Below, piece after piece: positions 17,522-27,824 of a DNA stretch of 64,000 nucleotides. How positions within the stretch are numbered: position 1 is the stretch's first letter; every line of letters begins with the position of its first letter. The DNA comes from Candidatus Vondammii sp. HM_W22. GTDB lineage: Bacteria > Pseudomonadota > Gammaproteobacteria > Chromatiales > Chromatiaceae. A program made the position numbers and the translations under genes. The stretch covers positions 1,116,001 through 1,180,000 of the forward strand of contig NZ_CP099567.1 of the NCBI RefSeq assembly GCF_022530855.2, given 5' to 3'. The notes under the pieces are model-generated. The model did no database searches, was not told the DNA's origin, and saw only the letters and a program-made list of their open reading frames with translations.

Positions 17522-17920
17522 AACGCATACCCCTCCTAACTACTCTACTTCTACATGGTGGCTCTGCCACTCCTCTGTGTAATCAGACTTTTTTGTCTAC
17601 CTTACTAGGAATTGCACAGGAAATGCCAAAAGCGGGAGGCTGGTTGGATTTTTACAGGCAAACTGCAAGATCCACTTCTTATAATCCCTCTAGTTTCAGA
17701 GTACAGATTTTGGTACCAAGTGGTCAAACTATTGATTCTTTCTTATTGATTTATAAGGAAATAATAATAAATTTTAATGAACAGATCTGGTGAGGGTTGA
17801 ATATTGTAAAAACAGGCCATCTAATGACTCTGGAGGTTTTACCTCCCTCTCATATGAGTGATATTTAGAGCGGGTCAGAGAAAAGATCAAAAAAACCAAA
17901 GTGTTGCAGTCCTTTTCAAC
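17522..17920. other. Upstream region of the cold-shock gene without a visible gene
   Basis: About 400 bp with no convincing coding frame; the only open frame (17593-17793) has no recognisable features. The part nearest the cold-shock gene probably holds its promoter and a 5' untranslated region. From about 17925 IS630/IS5 debris begins. Confidence 0.4.
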
Positions 17921-17924
17921 AGAG

Positions 17925-17990
17925 TGTAGCTAGCCGCCCAGAATTATTTATAACCACATGATAAATATGAATTAATAAGCTATTTATGAT
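17925..17990 (-). mobile_element. Short IS630-type fragment
   Basis: This segment is the reverse complement of part of the IS630 fragment at 37497-37560 (shared aataattcatatttatcatgtggtt-like stretch, with minor differences). It is directly joined to an IS5 end at 17993. Too short to encode a domain. Confidence 0.6.
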
Positions 17991-17992
17991 AA

Positions 17993-18540
17993 GGGTGCCT
18001 CTAAAAATCCGAGAAAGGCCAAGAGTTTCTAGTAAATCGGGAGAGCCCGGTATCTTCACGTTGGCCCTGACTTGCCCGATGCTACGCACTAGTCGATTGG
18101 CCTGCTGGGCAAACTCTTGATCGTTTTCGGTTTGCCTCTTGCCCTGTTCATTCAAGGGGCGTTTGCGTGTCGACGTGCGATGAATCTGACTGTGGTAATG
18201 CGCACTCCAGGCCCCGGTAAAGCGGCTTCCCGTTCTACACTGCGGTAAGCAGAATCGGCCCAGATACGGCCATTACTCTTGTTCTCGTCCAGCAGTTCCT
18301 CGAAGACCTGACTATCGCAGAACTTCTGCTGATGCGATGGCGTATTTGCGAATGACCTTGTGCTTTCGGTCTATGCAGATGTGGTTTTTGTACCCATAGT
18401 GGGTTTTGCCATGTTTCATGGTCCAGCGTGCTGCAACATCCTTCTGGAGGTGCTTGTTATCACTCCATGCCTCAGGGCTATCCCCGGCTTCGATCTGTCT
18501 ATTCTCCTCTCGCGTATTGCGTTTTTGCTTCCCCCATCTT
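17993..18540 (-). pseudogene. IS5-family transposase, C-terminal two thirds, degenerate
   Basis: On the minus strand this encodes pieces of the same IS5 transposase as at 55444-57981: TREENRQIEAGDSPEAW, KTHYGYKNHICIDRKHKVIRKYA and QQANRLVRSIGQVR, ending in the terminal repeat near 17993 (gggtgcctctaaaaatc). There are frameshifts and an internal deletion joining GQVR to KIPGSPDLLET. It is truncated on the right by an IS256 fragment. Confidence 0.8.
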
Positions 18541-18920
18541 ACCGCGGCTTACACCCTTGAGATACAGCCAGAAAATCGCGGCTTCCAGCGAACGGGTTTT
18601 GCGAATATAGAGGGGACCGACGCAGCGTGGAAAGTGATCGGGTCTCCAGATCTAGAGCGTAGCTTGGGTACCTTCACGGTGGGACCTATACCTGTCTGGA
18701 TGACTCGTTCCGGCAGGCAACCATTGCCTACGACAGCAGCATAACCACACTCAGTCAGTTTGTTGTCCGGCAACTGGGATAACAATGCTTGCAACTCCGC
18801 TTCTATCGCTTGTTCAATCAGCTTTCGGGCTCCCATTCTGGGCAACTCTATCAGTGGATCAGCGATCTGCTCTCGACCTTCGATCGAAACAATTGTATTC
18901 TTATCCGTGGTGGCGTATCT
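18541..18920 (-). pseudogene. IS256-family transposase, N-terminal fragment
   Basis: Minus-strand sequence encodes the first ~125 residues of a Mutator-type transposase: IADPLIELPRMGARKLIEQAIEAELQALL, PERVIQTGIGPTVKVPKLRSRSGDP and a WKPRFSGCIS-like end. The expected start codon (ATGAGTAAGAAT in relatives at 53196 and 56473) is changed to ACGGATAAGAAT. The catalytic domain is absent. Confidence 0.8.
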
Positions 18921-19059
18921 CAGTTAGTTGTTTGATTACTCTGCAGTTCCAAATCAACCAGATACGTCGCCTTTTTCGGTGCCTGTTAAACACCACTCCT
19001 CAGTTGTACCTCAAGTAAAGACATGCACGAACATAATTTTTTCGGCTAGAATTCCAATT

Positions 19060-19380
19060 ATGAGTAAGCAGAACGATATAGAGAAGTCAGGTGGACTTGC
19101 TGTTGAGGAGGCGAAACCGAAGCTAAAACGGCCACCGATGTATAAAGTCATCATTTTAAATGACGACTACACGCCAATGGAGTTTGTGGTGCAGGTGCTG
19201 GTATCATTTTTCAGAATGAATCAGGAGAAAGCGATACAGATTATGCTCCATGTACATACTTGTGGTGTTGGCATTTGTGGTGTTTTTAGCCGAGATATTG
19301 CAGAAGCCAAAGTAGCCCAGGTGAATGATTATTCCCGCAGTAATCAGCATCCTTTGCTATGCAGTATGGAAGAGGCATGA
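19060..19380 (+). CDS. clpS: ATP-dependent Clp protease adaptor ClpS
   Basis: A 106-residue adaptor that delivers N-degron substrates to ClpAP. The core starts [19 protein letters not shown], followed by the helix with [15 protein letters not shown] and then [13 protein letters not shown]. Residues forming the N-degron pocket (Asn/Asp of LNDDYT, Met and His of the following helices) are present. The N-terminal 25 residues form the flexible, charged extension that reaches into ClpA. ATG 19060 is chosen for length; longer frames run back into IS256 debris. clpA follows after 109 bp. Confidence 0.95.
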   Translation: MSKQNDIEKSGGLAVEEAKPKLKRPPMYKVIILNDDYTPMEFVVQVLVSFFRMNQEKAIQIMLHVHTCGVGICGVFSRDIAEAKVAQVNDYSRSNQHPLLCSMEEA

Positions 19381-19489
19381 ACAAACCGGATCGTCCTGTT
19401 GGGCAGATAAGCAGTCAACATCAGATAACAGTCTATCTATAAATTTAAGTCTCTGAAATTTAGGGCTATATGAAAAAAGTAATTAAGTC

Positions 19490-21748
19490 ATGTTGAGTAA
19501 AGAACTGGAATTTACCCTTAGTCAGGCTTTTAAGCAGGCCATAAACAACCACCATGAGTTTATGACGGTGGAGCATCTGCTTCTGGCGCTACTTGATAAC
19601 CCTTTTACTGCCGTGGTTTTGCGTGCCTGTGGTGCTGATACAGAGCAGATGCGCAAGGATATAGGCCAGTTTATCGAAGAGACTACATCGCTACTCCCGG
19701 ATGCTTCAGAGCGTGATACTCTGCCTACTCTGGGTTTTCAGCGCGTGCTCCAGCGCGCGGTCTTCCATGTCCAGTCATCGGGGCGGGACGAGGTGACAGG
19801 GGCCAATGTACTGGTGGCAATCTTCAGTGAGCAGGAGTCCCAGGCAAGGTATTTTCTCAACCAGCAGAATATTGAACGACTAGATGTGGTCAATTACATC
19901 TCTCATGGCATATCCAAGGTTTCAGGTGAAACAGAAGAAGACGGCAACCCAGGGGGTGATGAGCAGGTAGTCGAGGCCGAAGTTGAGACCAACACACCGC
20001 TTGAAGCGTTTGCCATAAACCTGAATGAGCAGGCGATGGAGGGTAAGGTCGACCCGTTGATTGGGCGCAAGAGCGAGGTTGAGCGTACCATCCAGACCCT
20101 CTGTCGTCGGCGAAAAAACAATCCGTTGCTGGTGGGTGAGGCAGGTGTAGGAAAAACTGCGATAGCCGAGGGGCTGGCAAAGAAGATTGTCGGTAAAGAA
20201 GTCCCGGATATCTTAGCCGATTGCACCATCTACTCACTGGATCTGGGCAACTTGGTCGCAGGAACAAAATACCGGGGAGACTTTGAGAAACGCTTGAAGG
20301 CGGTGTTGTCTCAGTTGAAGAACCAGCCTGATTCGATATTGTTTATCGATGAAATCCATACCATAATCGGCGCAGGTGCCGTTTCTGGTGGAGCCATGGA
20401 TGCCTCCAATATGATCAAGCCGGTGCTGGCTTCTGGAGAGCTTAGATGCATCGGTTCCACAACCTGTCAAGAATTCCGAGGGATTTTTGAAAAAGACAGG
20501 GCATTGGCAAGACGCTTTCAGAAAATCGATATCGCCGAACCCACTGTTGATGAGACCTATGAAATTTTAAGAGGACTGAAGAGTCGGTTCGAAGAGCATC
20601 ATAATATTCGTTACTCCCACAAAGGTTTGCGTATAGCAGCAGAGCTTGCCGATCGCTACATCAATGACCGTCACCTCCCTGACAAGGCCATCGATGTGAT
20701 TGATGAAGCCGGTGCTTATGTCCAGTTGCAACCGGTTTCAAAACGTAAGAAGACTATCGGTGTTAAGGATATCGAAGCCATCGTTGTCAAAATGGCACGT
20801 ATTCCGGCCAAGAATGTTTCGGTTTCAGACGTAGAGGTATTGAAAAACCTCGAGCGTGATCTTCAGCTGGTTGTTTTTGGCCAGGATGAGGCCATAAGCA
20901 GTCTGGCAACGGCTATCCGTATGAGTCGCTCCGGTCTTGGCAATGAGCAGAAACCTGTCGGCTCATTCCTGTTTTCTGGACCTACGGGGGTCGGCAAGAC
21001 AGAAGTGGCGCGCCAATTGGCCAAAATTCTGGGGGTCGAGTTGATTCGCTTTGATATGTCTGAGTATATGGAGCATCACACTGTGTCACGCTTGATCGGC
21101 GCTCCACCGGGATATGTGGGCTTCGACCAGGGTGGATTACTCACCGAAGAGATTAACAAACATCCTTATTCCGTCCTGTTGCTGGATGAAATCGAGAAGG
21201 CTCATCCTGATGTGTTCAACCTGTTGTTACAGATAATGGATCATGGAACATTGACCGATAACAATGGCCGAAAAGCCTATTTTCGTGATGTGACCATCGT
21301 GATGACCACCAATGCCGGCGCATCGGATATGGCACGCTCGTCCATTGGATTTACTAGTCAAGACCATTCCAGTGATGGTATGGAGGCAATTAAGAAAATC
21401 TTCACACCGGAGTTTCGTAACCGATTAGATGTGATTATCCAGTTCCAATCATTGCCGCTGGATGTGATTAAGCATGTTGTTGATAAGTTTGTGTTTGAAC
21501 TGGAAGCGCAGCTGAGCGAGAAAAAAGTATCGTTGATTATCGAGCCGGTAGCCAAGCAGTGGTTGGCCGAACATGGCTATGATAAAACGATGGGCGCGCG
21601 TCCCATGGCTCGTCTGATCCAGGCGAAAATTAAAAAACCACTGGCAGAAGAGTTGCTCTTTGGAAAGCTCACGGAGGGTGGACATGTCCGTGTCAGCATT
21701 GCAGACAGAGAGTTGGCTTTCGAGATTGAGGGCTGCACCGTACACTAA
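19490..21748 (+). CDS. clpA: ATP-dependent Clp protease ATP-binding subunit ClpA
   Basis: A 752-residue AAA+ unfoldase that forms a hexamer on ClpP. The N-terminal Clp-N repeat domain covers 1-145. NBD1 has Walker [10 protein letters not shown] near residue 213 and Walker [12 protein letters not shown] near 283. NBD2 has Walker [10 protein letters not shown] near 497 and [15 protein letters not shown] near 563. It lacks the long middle coiled coil of ClpB, as expected for ClpA. Sensor-2 [10 protein letters not shown] is near the end. The pair with clpS is conserved. Confidence 0.97.
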   Translation: MLSKELEFTLSQAFKQAINNHHEFMTVEHLLLALLDNPFTAVVLRACGADTEQMRKDIGQFIEETTSLLPDASERDTLPTLGFQRVLQRAVFHVQSSGRDEVTGANVLVAIFSEQESQARYFLNQQNIERLDVVNYISHGISKVSGETEEDGNPGGDEQVVEAEVETNTPLEAFAINLNEQAMEGKVDPLIGRKSEVERTIQTLCRRRKNNPLLVGEAGVGKTAIAEGLAKKIVGKEVPDILADCTIYSLDLGNLVAGTKYRGDFEKRLKAVLSQLKNQPDSILFIDEIHTIIGAGAVSGGAMDASNMIKPVLASGELRCIGSTTCQEFRGIFEKDRALARRFQKIDIAEPTVDETYEILRGLKSRFEEHHNIRYSHKGLRIAAELADRYINDRHLPDKAIDVIDEAGAYVQLQPVSKRKKTIGVKDIEAIVVKMARIPAKNVSVSDVEVLKNLERDLQLVVFGQDEAISSLATAIRMSRSGLGNEQKPVGSFLFSGPTGVGKTEVARQLAKILGVELIRFDMSEYMEHHTVSRLIGAPPGYVGFDQGGLLTEEINKHPYSVLLLDEIEKAHPDVFNLLLQIMDHGTLTDNNGRKAYFRDVTIVMTTNAGASDMARSSIGFTSQDHSSDGMEAIKKIFTPEFRNRLDVIIQFQSLPLDVIKHVVDKFVFELEAQLSEKKVSLIIEPVAKQWLAEHGYDKTMGARPMARLIQAKIKKPLAEELLFGKLTEGGHVRVSIADRELAFEIEGCTVH

Positions 21749-21773
21749 CGACACAGTAATTCAGAATAACGAA

Positions 21774-21992
21774 TCAGCGAGCGCGGTAGGTGATTCTACC
21801 TTTACTCAGGTCGTAGGGTGTCAGCTGCACGGTTACCTTGTCACCTGTCAGAATACGTATGTAGTGTTTTCGCATTTTGCCAGAGATGTGCGCAGTCACA
21901 ACGTGACCGTTCTCCAGTTCTACCCGGAACATCGTATTCGGAAGGGTCTCTGTGACCGTTCCTTCCATCTCAATAAAATCTTCTTTTGCCAT
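21774..21992 (-). CDS. infA: Translation initiation factor IF-1
   Basis: A 72-residue S1/OB-fold protein, [19 protein letters not shown] through [26 protein letters not shown], nearly invariant in bacteria. It binds the ribosomal A site during initiation. It is convergent with clpA, with 25 bp between stops; the same clpA/infA arrangement occurs in E. coli. IS30 debris lies about 170 bp upstream of its start. Confidence 0.97.
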   Translation of the reverse strand: MAKEDFIEMEGTVTETLPNTMFRVELENGHVVTAHISGKMRKHYIRILTGDKVTVQLTPYDLSKGRITYRAR

Positions 21993-22164
21993 TCGGTTTC
22001 CTGTTACTACTTGGGCTGTTGGCTGGCTGATCCCGTTACAGAGCCAACTCGACTAAGCCCGCCATTATCGGTAATTAATCCAATAAGGCAAGTGTTTTCG
22101 CGCTTTCCGCCCCTTTTTTGTTTCCACTATTAACCCGAAGGACATTTACATATTGATATAACGG

Positions 22165-22840
22165 GTGGATTTAAGTTGTAAATGCACCACCTGTACTCTT
22201 TAGAAAGACTTCGTTGGGTGTCTGGTAATTGAGGCATTTCCGAGGTCGATTGTTGAGCTTTTCCACCACAGTTGAAAGGATTAGATCAGTGATCTCTTCG
22301 CCAATCGATTCCTTTAGGAAAGTAATGACGTAGTAGCCCATTGGTATTCTCATCGGCAGCCCCGTTGCCAGAGGGGAATAAGGATCAGCAAAGTAAACAT
22401 TCATGCCAGTGGCCTCTTCAATTTTCTTGAACTGAGCACATTCTTTACCGTTATCAACCGCCAGGGCTTTACGCTACTTCTCTGGTATGATATTGAAGGT
22501 AGAATTGATGTCGCCAGATAATTCAAGTGTCTGCCGATTTGCCGCTCAGTTTAGCGGCAATCAGTACACGGCTCTTTCTTTCCACATGGGTGGCAATGCC
22601 ACCCGAGCCCTTAGCTCCCTCAACACTATCACCTTCCCAGTGGCCAAAACGACGACGTCACAGGACGATCGTGGATGCTGACACGATGGGGTATCAAACC
22701 ATGTCTAGTCCCGTATTGCTGCTGTTTTCGACGCTTTTTGTGCTGCTTCAGCAGGTGTTGGTAAAGGGAACCTCCTTGTGTCGCATCCCCATATATCCAT
22801 CGATAGATACCTTCTGGGCTAATTCGCAGGCATGTTAAAT
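22165..22840 (-). pseudogene. IS30-family transposase remnant
   Basis: Minus-strand segments in shifting frames give YRWIYGDATQGG, RRRFGHWEGDSVEGAKG, ATHVERKSRVL, DNGKECAQFKKIEEATGMNVYFADPYSP and EKLNNRPRKCLNYQTPNEVF, the ordered DDE motifs of IS30. It has stops and frameshifts, and the N-terminal helix-turn-helix part is missing. The left end (ggatttaagttgtaaatgcacc, 22167-22188) is an IS30-type terminal repeat that encodes the protein's last residues. A close partial copy is at 47968-48182. Confidence 0.85.
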
Positions 22841-23543
22841 TGCATCCAAAAATGCCCCCCTAAGCGCCATTATTTACGAAGAGCCAGCAGGGGATAAAAG
22901 GAGTGATAGACGTGGCACTATTAAGTGTAATGAGGCGGCGACACTGCGATAAGATTAGGGTTCGACAGATAGCCAAAAAAACCAGATTTTCCCATAATAC
23001 CGTCCGTAAATATCTGACCAGCTGGCTGCATCGGGAGGCACGGCGTAAACGCAAACAGCGATTATCACTAAAATGACTGTCTTATAGCTTATAATCTGGT
23101 GCCGCTGGGTCTATACTGGCTCCTATGACCGTGTCGCTACTTTTGCCAGAGATTGGCGGGCGCAACAGCAGGAAAGCTTCACGTGTTCGCCAGTAGCGGC
23201 ACCTAGGTACTATTGGCCTTTGCTGGAGAAGCTTTTCAGTTTGATTGGAGCGAAGGCTACGTTGTTCTGGGTGGCAAAAGCACCAAGTGACAGATTGCCC
23301 GGTTCAAGCTCAGTAGCCGCCGTGCTTTCTTTCTGCGCGCTTATCCCCCAAACCCAGGAGATGCATCTTTGATGCGCACAACCCGGCCTTCAGGGTGCCC
23401 GGCGGTGTGCTGGAGCGTGGTATCTACGACACTATGAAGACCGCTGTTGATAAGGTCCGTCGCGGTAAGAGGCGTGCGCTCAATACCCACTTCAAGGTCA
23501 TGGCCAGAGCCACCCACTGCTGTCCCGCTTTGCAGGCAATAAA

Positions 23544-23617
23544 AAGGCTTGAATCTCAACAAGTTATTACAATGAAGGTGCGAAGAAACACTGTAATAAC
23601 AAGAGGATTCAAGCCTT
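23544..23617. repeat. Inverted repeat over the start of the IS4 transposase gene
   Basis: Positions 23544-23571 (aaggcttgaatctcaacaag and on to ttattaca) pair with 23592-23617 (tgtaataacaagaggattca and on to agcctt), leaving a loop of about 20 nt. The right arm ends at the transposase start codon (TTG 23616). Confidence 0.85.
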
Positions 23618-24759
23618 GTCTCATCATAACACTGTGTTCTCTCAAATTCTAAAACTGCTCCCTAGACATGAGTTTTCAGTACTTGCCAACAAGCACGATG
23701 GACAGCGCCGCTGTGATGCGATGAATCGCTGGACGCAATTTGTTGCTATGGCCACAGCCCAACTAACCGGACGCGCCAGTCTCCCTGATATTGAATCCGC
23801 GCTGGCAAGCCAAAAGCATTTGACGTATCACTTGGGAAGCGGGTCAATCAAGCGAACAACCCTGAGTCGAGCCAATCAAAATCTTTCTTCCGGTTTTTAT
23901 GAAGAGCTCTTTGGGAAGTTATACGCACGCTGTCAAAGCGGCTCCCCCAGCCATAAATTCCGTTTTAAGAAGAAACTGTTTTCACTGGATGCTTCATTGC
24001 TTGATGTGTCGCTCAAGGTATTTCCTCAGGCTGAATACAATAAAATGAAAGGCGCCTACAAATTGCATATTGGGCTTGATCATGACGGTTTGATTCCAGC
24101 ATTTGCAGCCGTTACTTTGGGTAAAACTGGTGACTAAACGAGTTTCCCTAAAGGCAGTGTGCTCGTCTTCGACAAGGGGTATGCCGACTACACCTGGCAT
24201 AACCAGTTGACTGAAAAAGGAATATTTTTTGTCACACGAATTCGGAGCAATGCAAAATACTGTGTACTGGAACGACGAACAGTGAATAAATCACAGGGAA
24301 TTACCAGCGACCAAATTATAGTATACTTCTGATCGGTCTAGAAAAAACAACCCGATGGCGGTCAGACTAGTCGGTTTTTATGATGCCAAAACCAATAAGT
24401 ATTATGTCTTCATTACCAACCACCTTGACTGGTCAGAAAAGACTATTGCCGATATTTACAAGCAACGCTGGCAGGTTGAGTTGTTCTTTAAATGGATTAA
24501 GCAGAATCTCAAGATCAAAGCCTTTATGGGTAACACGGATAATGCTGTCATGACGCAGGTTTGGGTGGTGCTATGTGTTTACCTGATACTGGCGTACTTA
24601 AAATTTCAGGCAAGAATCAGCCAAAGTCTTCAGCAGATGAGTCGACTGATCCATCTGGATTTATTTGCTAAGCGAGACTTGATACAGCTGTTTAGGCCTC
24701 CGCCGGATCTGCAGATAGCCTCGCCTCAATTGGGGTTATTGTTTTCGCTGAAAAATTAA
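23616..24759 (+). pseudogene. IS4-family transposase (DUF4372 N-terminus), broken
   Basis: The N-terminal part (23616-24137) begins SHHNTVFSQILKLLPRHEF with TTG in place of the usual ATG and contains NRWTQFVAMATAQLTGR, FKKKLFSLDASLLDVSL (first catalytic aspartate) and LHIGLDHDGLIP. After a TGA at about 24135 the same frame continues with VLVFDKGYADY (second aspartate). A further lesion precedes the C-terminal part (24355-24759), which contains the YKQRWQVELFFKWIKQNLKIKAFMG signature with the catalytic glutamate. At least two stops/frameshifts inactivate it. Confidence 0.88.
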
Positions 24760-25300
24760 GTGGGACAGCAGTGCCAGCCACTTCATGTTTGAGTCCGACG
24801 TTTGTAACTCAGTCGCAGGCTGGGAGAAGGGCTGGATAGAAAAGAATGTTCGAGACTCCCGCTATCGCCTCTGGCATCAGGCTTCGGCATTTGCGGATCT
24901 TGATGTGCTGAACATCTGGCTAGTGCTATAAGACCTTAACAATCTATGACTAGCGTCACTACCCGTCGGTACTGCAGCGTAAGCCCGGTGCGTTGCGCAA
25001 TGGAGCACTCTTCCAGGAATGCCAGAGAGCTTCCGCAAACTACAAAAACAACGGCTCAAGCATCTCGGTGACAACCAGGATATGGTCAATGTACTGGCAC
25101 TGGTGCTGCAACATGATGAACGCAAGGTAGAACAAGGCCATTACCACTGCACTGACCAGTGGCAGCCCTTCTAAACAGCACGTTATTAGCTGCCTGGATA
25201 AGCCAAGACCGGCATTGCTCAAGCCGTGTCCCGAACTCACGCTGGTAAAGGAATCCAAAGCTGACACAGGCCGTTATGATCACTTAACGGGGGAAACGCC

Positions 25301-25492
25301 ATGTTCGTTGATGCCACGATAGCAACCATGAAGTTACTAAAACTTCACAGTATGGCGCAAAGCATTGCAGAGCTGTCTGAGCAAGCTTCACCTGCTTACA
25401 GCAAAGCAGAACCCATACTGCAGCAATGGCTCAAAGCCGAAGTCGCTGAACGAGAAGTGCGTTCTATTCAATATCAAATGAAGCTGGTGCGC
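25301..25492 (+). pseudogene. istB: IS21-family IstB helper ATPase, N-terminal fragment
   Basis: The first ~64 residues of IstB are present (MFVDATIATMKLLKLHSMAQ, then AEVAEREVRSIQYQMKLVRL). The AAA+ domain is missing; the sequence switches to an unrelated hairpin at 25493. Confidence 0.8.
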
Positions 25493-25521
25493 CTCCCAGC
25501 TCATTGTGAGCTGGGAGGCAA
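25493..25521. repeat. Perfect hairpin at the istB truncation point
   Basis: gcctcccagctca pairs with tgagctgggaggc around a 3-nt loop (13-bp stem). It lies exactly where IstB homology stops, so it may be the end of another small element or a terminator-like structure. Confidence 0.7.
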
Positions 25522-25690
25522 GGTCTTTTGCAACTTTTGCAAAATTACTTTCTTGAGGCGATTATGGGGCTTTAGTGGTGGGCGCAGAAACCCTATATAT
25601 TGCATCCCAGCCAGTAATAGGGTATGATCCACCCCGGTTTAGCATAGGGTTGTGGTTTAGTTGTATCCTACCTCATCCTGATTGGTAAAG

Positions 25691-25713
25691 AACCCCGCTG
25701 TCGGGGTTTTTTT
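25691..25713 (+). terminator. Rho-independent terminator upstream of the rimP operon
   Basis: aaccccg (25691-25697) pairs with cggggtt (25702-25708), followed by seven T. It ends a transcript entering from the left, perhaps from a gene now lost to IS21 decay. Confidence 0.85.
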
Positions 25714-25786
25714 ATTGGCGGGTTTTCGACATTGACCTGCTTCATCGATTAAGGCACTCGTGAATCCCTCCGGGTGCAACCTGAAG

Positions 25787-25807
25787 TGGGCCGCTAGGCC
25801 CATTTTT
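25787..25807 (+). terminator. Leader hairpin with T-run just before rimP
   Basis: tgggcc (25787-25792) pairs with ggccca (25797-25802), followed by five T and then the rimP start at 25822. A terminator-like hairpin in the leader of the rimP-nusA operon would fit attenuation by NusA, which is known for this operon in E. coli; here it is inference. Confidence 0.7.
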
Positions 25808-25821
25808 CATTATGGCGGATT

Positions 25822-26280
25822 ATGGTTGGCGTAGCGGACAGTTTGACCAGATTGATCAGAGAAACCGTTGAACCCATGGGTTACGAACTCGCGGGCGTGG
25901 AATATCTGAGCCAGAGGAAAGGCGGCAGCCTGTTGTGCATCTACATAGATCATGCCGATGGAATAGCGATGGGTGACTGTGTGAAGGTCAGTCATCAGGT
26001 TAGCGGTGTGCTGGATGTGGAAGATCCGATACATGAGACCTACCGTCTGGAGGTCTCTTCACTCGGGTTGGACAGGCCACTGTTTACTAAAGAAGATTTT
26101 GATCGTTTTACCGGCAGTCGGGTTAATATTAAACTGTGTGTGAAACTCCAGGGCAGGCGGCGATTTGAAGGTTTTCTGAACGGTACGCTTGATGATGATG
26201 TCCTGGTAACGGTCGACGATGAAAATTTTATTCTGCCGCTGGAGCAGATTGATGAGGCACGGCTGGTGTCGGAGCTCTGA
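25822..26280 (+). CDS. rimP: Ribosome maturation factor RimP
   Basis: A 152-residue protein needed for 30S subunit assembly. Family motifs are GYELAGVEYLSQRKGGSLLCIYID near residues 20-45, DCVKVSHQVSGVLDVEDPI, YRLEVSSLGLDRPLFTKEDF and the C-terminal SH3-like domain ending NFILPLEQIDEARLV. First gene of the rimP-nusA-infB-rbfA-truB-rpsO-pnp operon; nusA follows after 18 bp. Confidence 0.95.
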   Translation: MVGVADSLTRLIRETVEPMGYELAGVEYLSQRKGGSLLCIYIDHADGIAMGDCVKVSHQVSGVLDVEDPIHETYRLEVSSLGLDRPLFTKEDFDRFTGSRVNIKLCVKLQGRRRFEGFLNGTLDDDVLVTVDDENFILPLEQIDEARLVSEL

Positions 26281-26298
26281 GAAGGGTTTGGATATATT

Positions 26299-27804
26299 AT
26301 GAATAAAGAAATTCTGATGGTTGTTGATGTGGTCTCTAATGAGAAAGAGATCGAGAAAGAGGTTATCTTTGAGGCTATGGAAGCCGCGCTTGCGTCTGCG
26401 ACCCGCAAAAAACACAGCGGTGATATCGATGTGCGTGTGAAGATTGACCGCTCCACAGGTGCTTACGCAAGTTTTCGCCGTTGGGAAGTGCTGGAACAGC
26501 CAGATGAGGAAGAGGGTCTTGCGCCTGATAGCCAGATTCTGCTGGAAGAGGCGAGGAAAAAGAACCCAGATATCCATCCAGGTGAATATATCGAAGAGCC
26601 GATGGACTCCATCGCCTTTGGCCGTATCGCAGCCCAGACCGCAAAACAGGTGATGATGCAGAAGGTGCGCGAGGCGGAGAGAGCGAAAGTGGTCGAGGCT
26701 TACAAGGACCGTGTAGGCGAACTTGTAACTGGCATTGTTAAACGTGCTGACAGGGGTAATATTTTGATGGATCTGGGGGCAAATACTGAGGCCATCATTC
26801 TGCGGGATGAGATGATCCCCCGTGAGTCGGTGCGTAACGGCGACCGTCTGCGTGGCTATCTCTATGAAGTTCGTTCCGAGCCTCGTGGTCCTCAATTGTT
26901 CATCAGCCGTAGCCGTCCGGAACTCCTGGTCGAATTGTTTAAACTGGAGGTGCCTGAAGTTGGTGAAGGGATGATTGAGATCAAAGGTGCTGCCCGCGAT
27001 CCGGGTTTGCGCGCTAAAATCATGGTTAAGAGCAATGAACAAAGGATCGATCCCGTGGGTGCCTGTGTCGGCATGCGTGGTTCACGGGTCCAGGCTGTGT
27101 CGAATGAGCTCAATGGCGAGCGGGTGGATATCATCCTCTGGAATGATAATCCTGCCCAGCTGGTCATCAATGCGATGTCACCTGCGGAGGTTTCCGCTAT
27201 TATCGTGGATGAGGAGTCCGACAGCATGACGGTGGCGGTGAATGGGGAGAATCTCTCTCAGGCTATCGGCAGGGGGGGGCAGAATGTCCGTCTTGCCAGC
27301 GAGCTGACAGGCTGGGAGCTCAACGTGATGAACGAAGAGGATGCAGCCGCCCAGACTGAAACAGAAGCCAGAGCGCTGCTGGATGACTTTATGGAGCAGC
27401 TCGATGTGGATGAAGAGGTTGCCAGTATTCTGGTGCAGGAGGGCTTCTCCACGCTGGACGAGGTTGCCTATGTGCCGATTGCAGAGATGCTGGCAATTGA
27501 AGAGTTTGATCAGGATATCGTCGATGCATTGCGAGACCGGGCGAAAGATATATTGCTGACTCGGGCCATCGCAAAAGAGGAAGCGTTTAGCGGTGGCGAA
27601 CCTGCAGAGGATCTGTTGACCATGGATGGCATGGACCGGGAACTCGCATTTGAGCTAGCTGGCCGCGACATAAAGACGATGGAAGATCTTGCTGAACTGG
27701 CGGTAGACGAATTGATGGAAGTTGAGGGTATGGACGAGGAACGCGCTGCGCAGTTGATCATGACGGCGCGGGCTCCCTGGTTCGCGGATGTGAAGCAGGA
27801 CTAA
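26299..27804 (+). CDS. nusA: Transcription termination/antitermination factor NusA
   Basis: A 501-residue protein that binds RNA polymerase and nascent RNA. Order: N-terminal RNAP-binding domain (1-130), S1 domain near 135-200 ([21 protein letters not shown]), KH1 and KH2 domains ([18 protein letters not shown] and [20 protein letters not shown]), and two C-terminal acidic repeats (about 360-430 and 435-495), as in enteric NusA. Full length and intact. Confidence 0.97.
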   Translation: MNKEILMVVDVVSNEKEIEKEVIFEAMEAALASATRKKHSGDIDVRVKIDRSTGAYASFRRWEVLEQPDEEEGLAPDSQILLEEARKKNPDIHPGEYIEEPMDSIAFGRIAAQTAKQVMMQKVREAERAKVVEAYKDRVGELVTGIVKRADRGNILMDLGANTEAIILRDEMIPRESVRNGDRLRGYLYEVRSEPRGPQLFISRSRPELLVELFKLEVPEVGEGMIEIKGAARDPGLRAKIMVKSNEQRIDPVGACVGMRGSRVQAVSNELNGERVDIILWNDNPAQLVINAMSPAEVSAIIVDEESDSMTVAVNGENLSQAIGRGGQNVRLASELTGWELNVMNEEDAAAQTETEARALLDDFMEQLDVDEEVASILVQEGFSTLDEVAYVPIAEMLAIEEFDQDIVDALRDRAKDILLTRAIAKEEAFSGGEPAEDLLTMDGMDRELAFELAGRDIKTMEDLAELAVDELMEVEGMDEERAAQLIMTARAPWFADVKQD

Positions 27805-27824
27805 GGTCCGGGAGGTCCATTCTA

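Larger units (their letters stand above)
23515..24773 (+). mobile_element. IS4-family insertion sequence inside istA
   Basis: Terminal inverted repeats CACTGCTGTCCCGC (23515) and, reverse-complemented, CACTGCTGTCCCAC (24773) bound a 1259-bp element. Flanks carry an imperfect duplication: CCAGAGCCAC on the left and CCAGCCACTT on the right, both consistent with the interrupted IstA codons for MASHFM. Confidence 0.85.
22903..25174 (+). pseudogene. istA: IS21-family IstA transposase, broken and interrupted by an IS4-family element
   Basis: Begins at GTG 22903: VIDVALLSVMRRRHCDKIRVRQIAKK, with the helix-turn-helix TRFSHNTVRKYL, then TAA. Later segments are readable in other frames: SYDRVATFARDWR, GEAFQFDWSEGYVVLGG, FDAHNPAFRVPGGVLERGIYD and KRRALNTHFKVMA. 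An IS4-family element occupies 23515-24773, after which SHFMFESDVCNSVAGWEKGWIEKNVRDSR continues the IstA sequence. Several frameshifts precede the insertion, and more follow. A start of istB lies downstream at 25301. Confidence 0.85.

Noticed and set aside
25573-25690. Possible tRNA upstream of rimP, where tRNA-Met often lies
   Set aside because: The stretch before the terminator has loosely tRNA-like pieces (gtggtttagttgtatcctac) but I could not form a cloverleaf with acceptor, anticodon and T arms.
26059-27042. Long open frame antisense to nusA and rimP (327 codons)
   Set aside because: It lies opposite conserved nusA/rimP codons and shows no recognisable motif.
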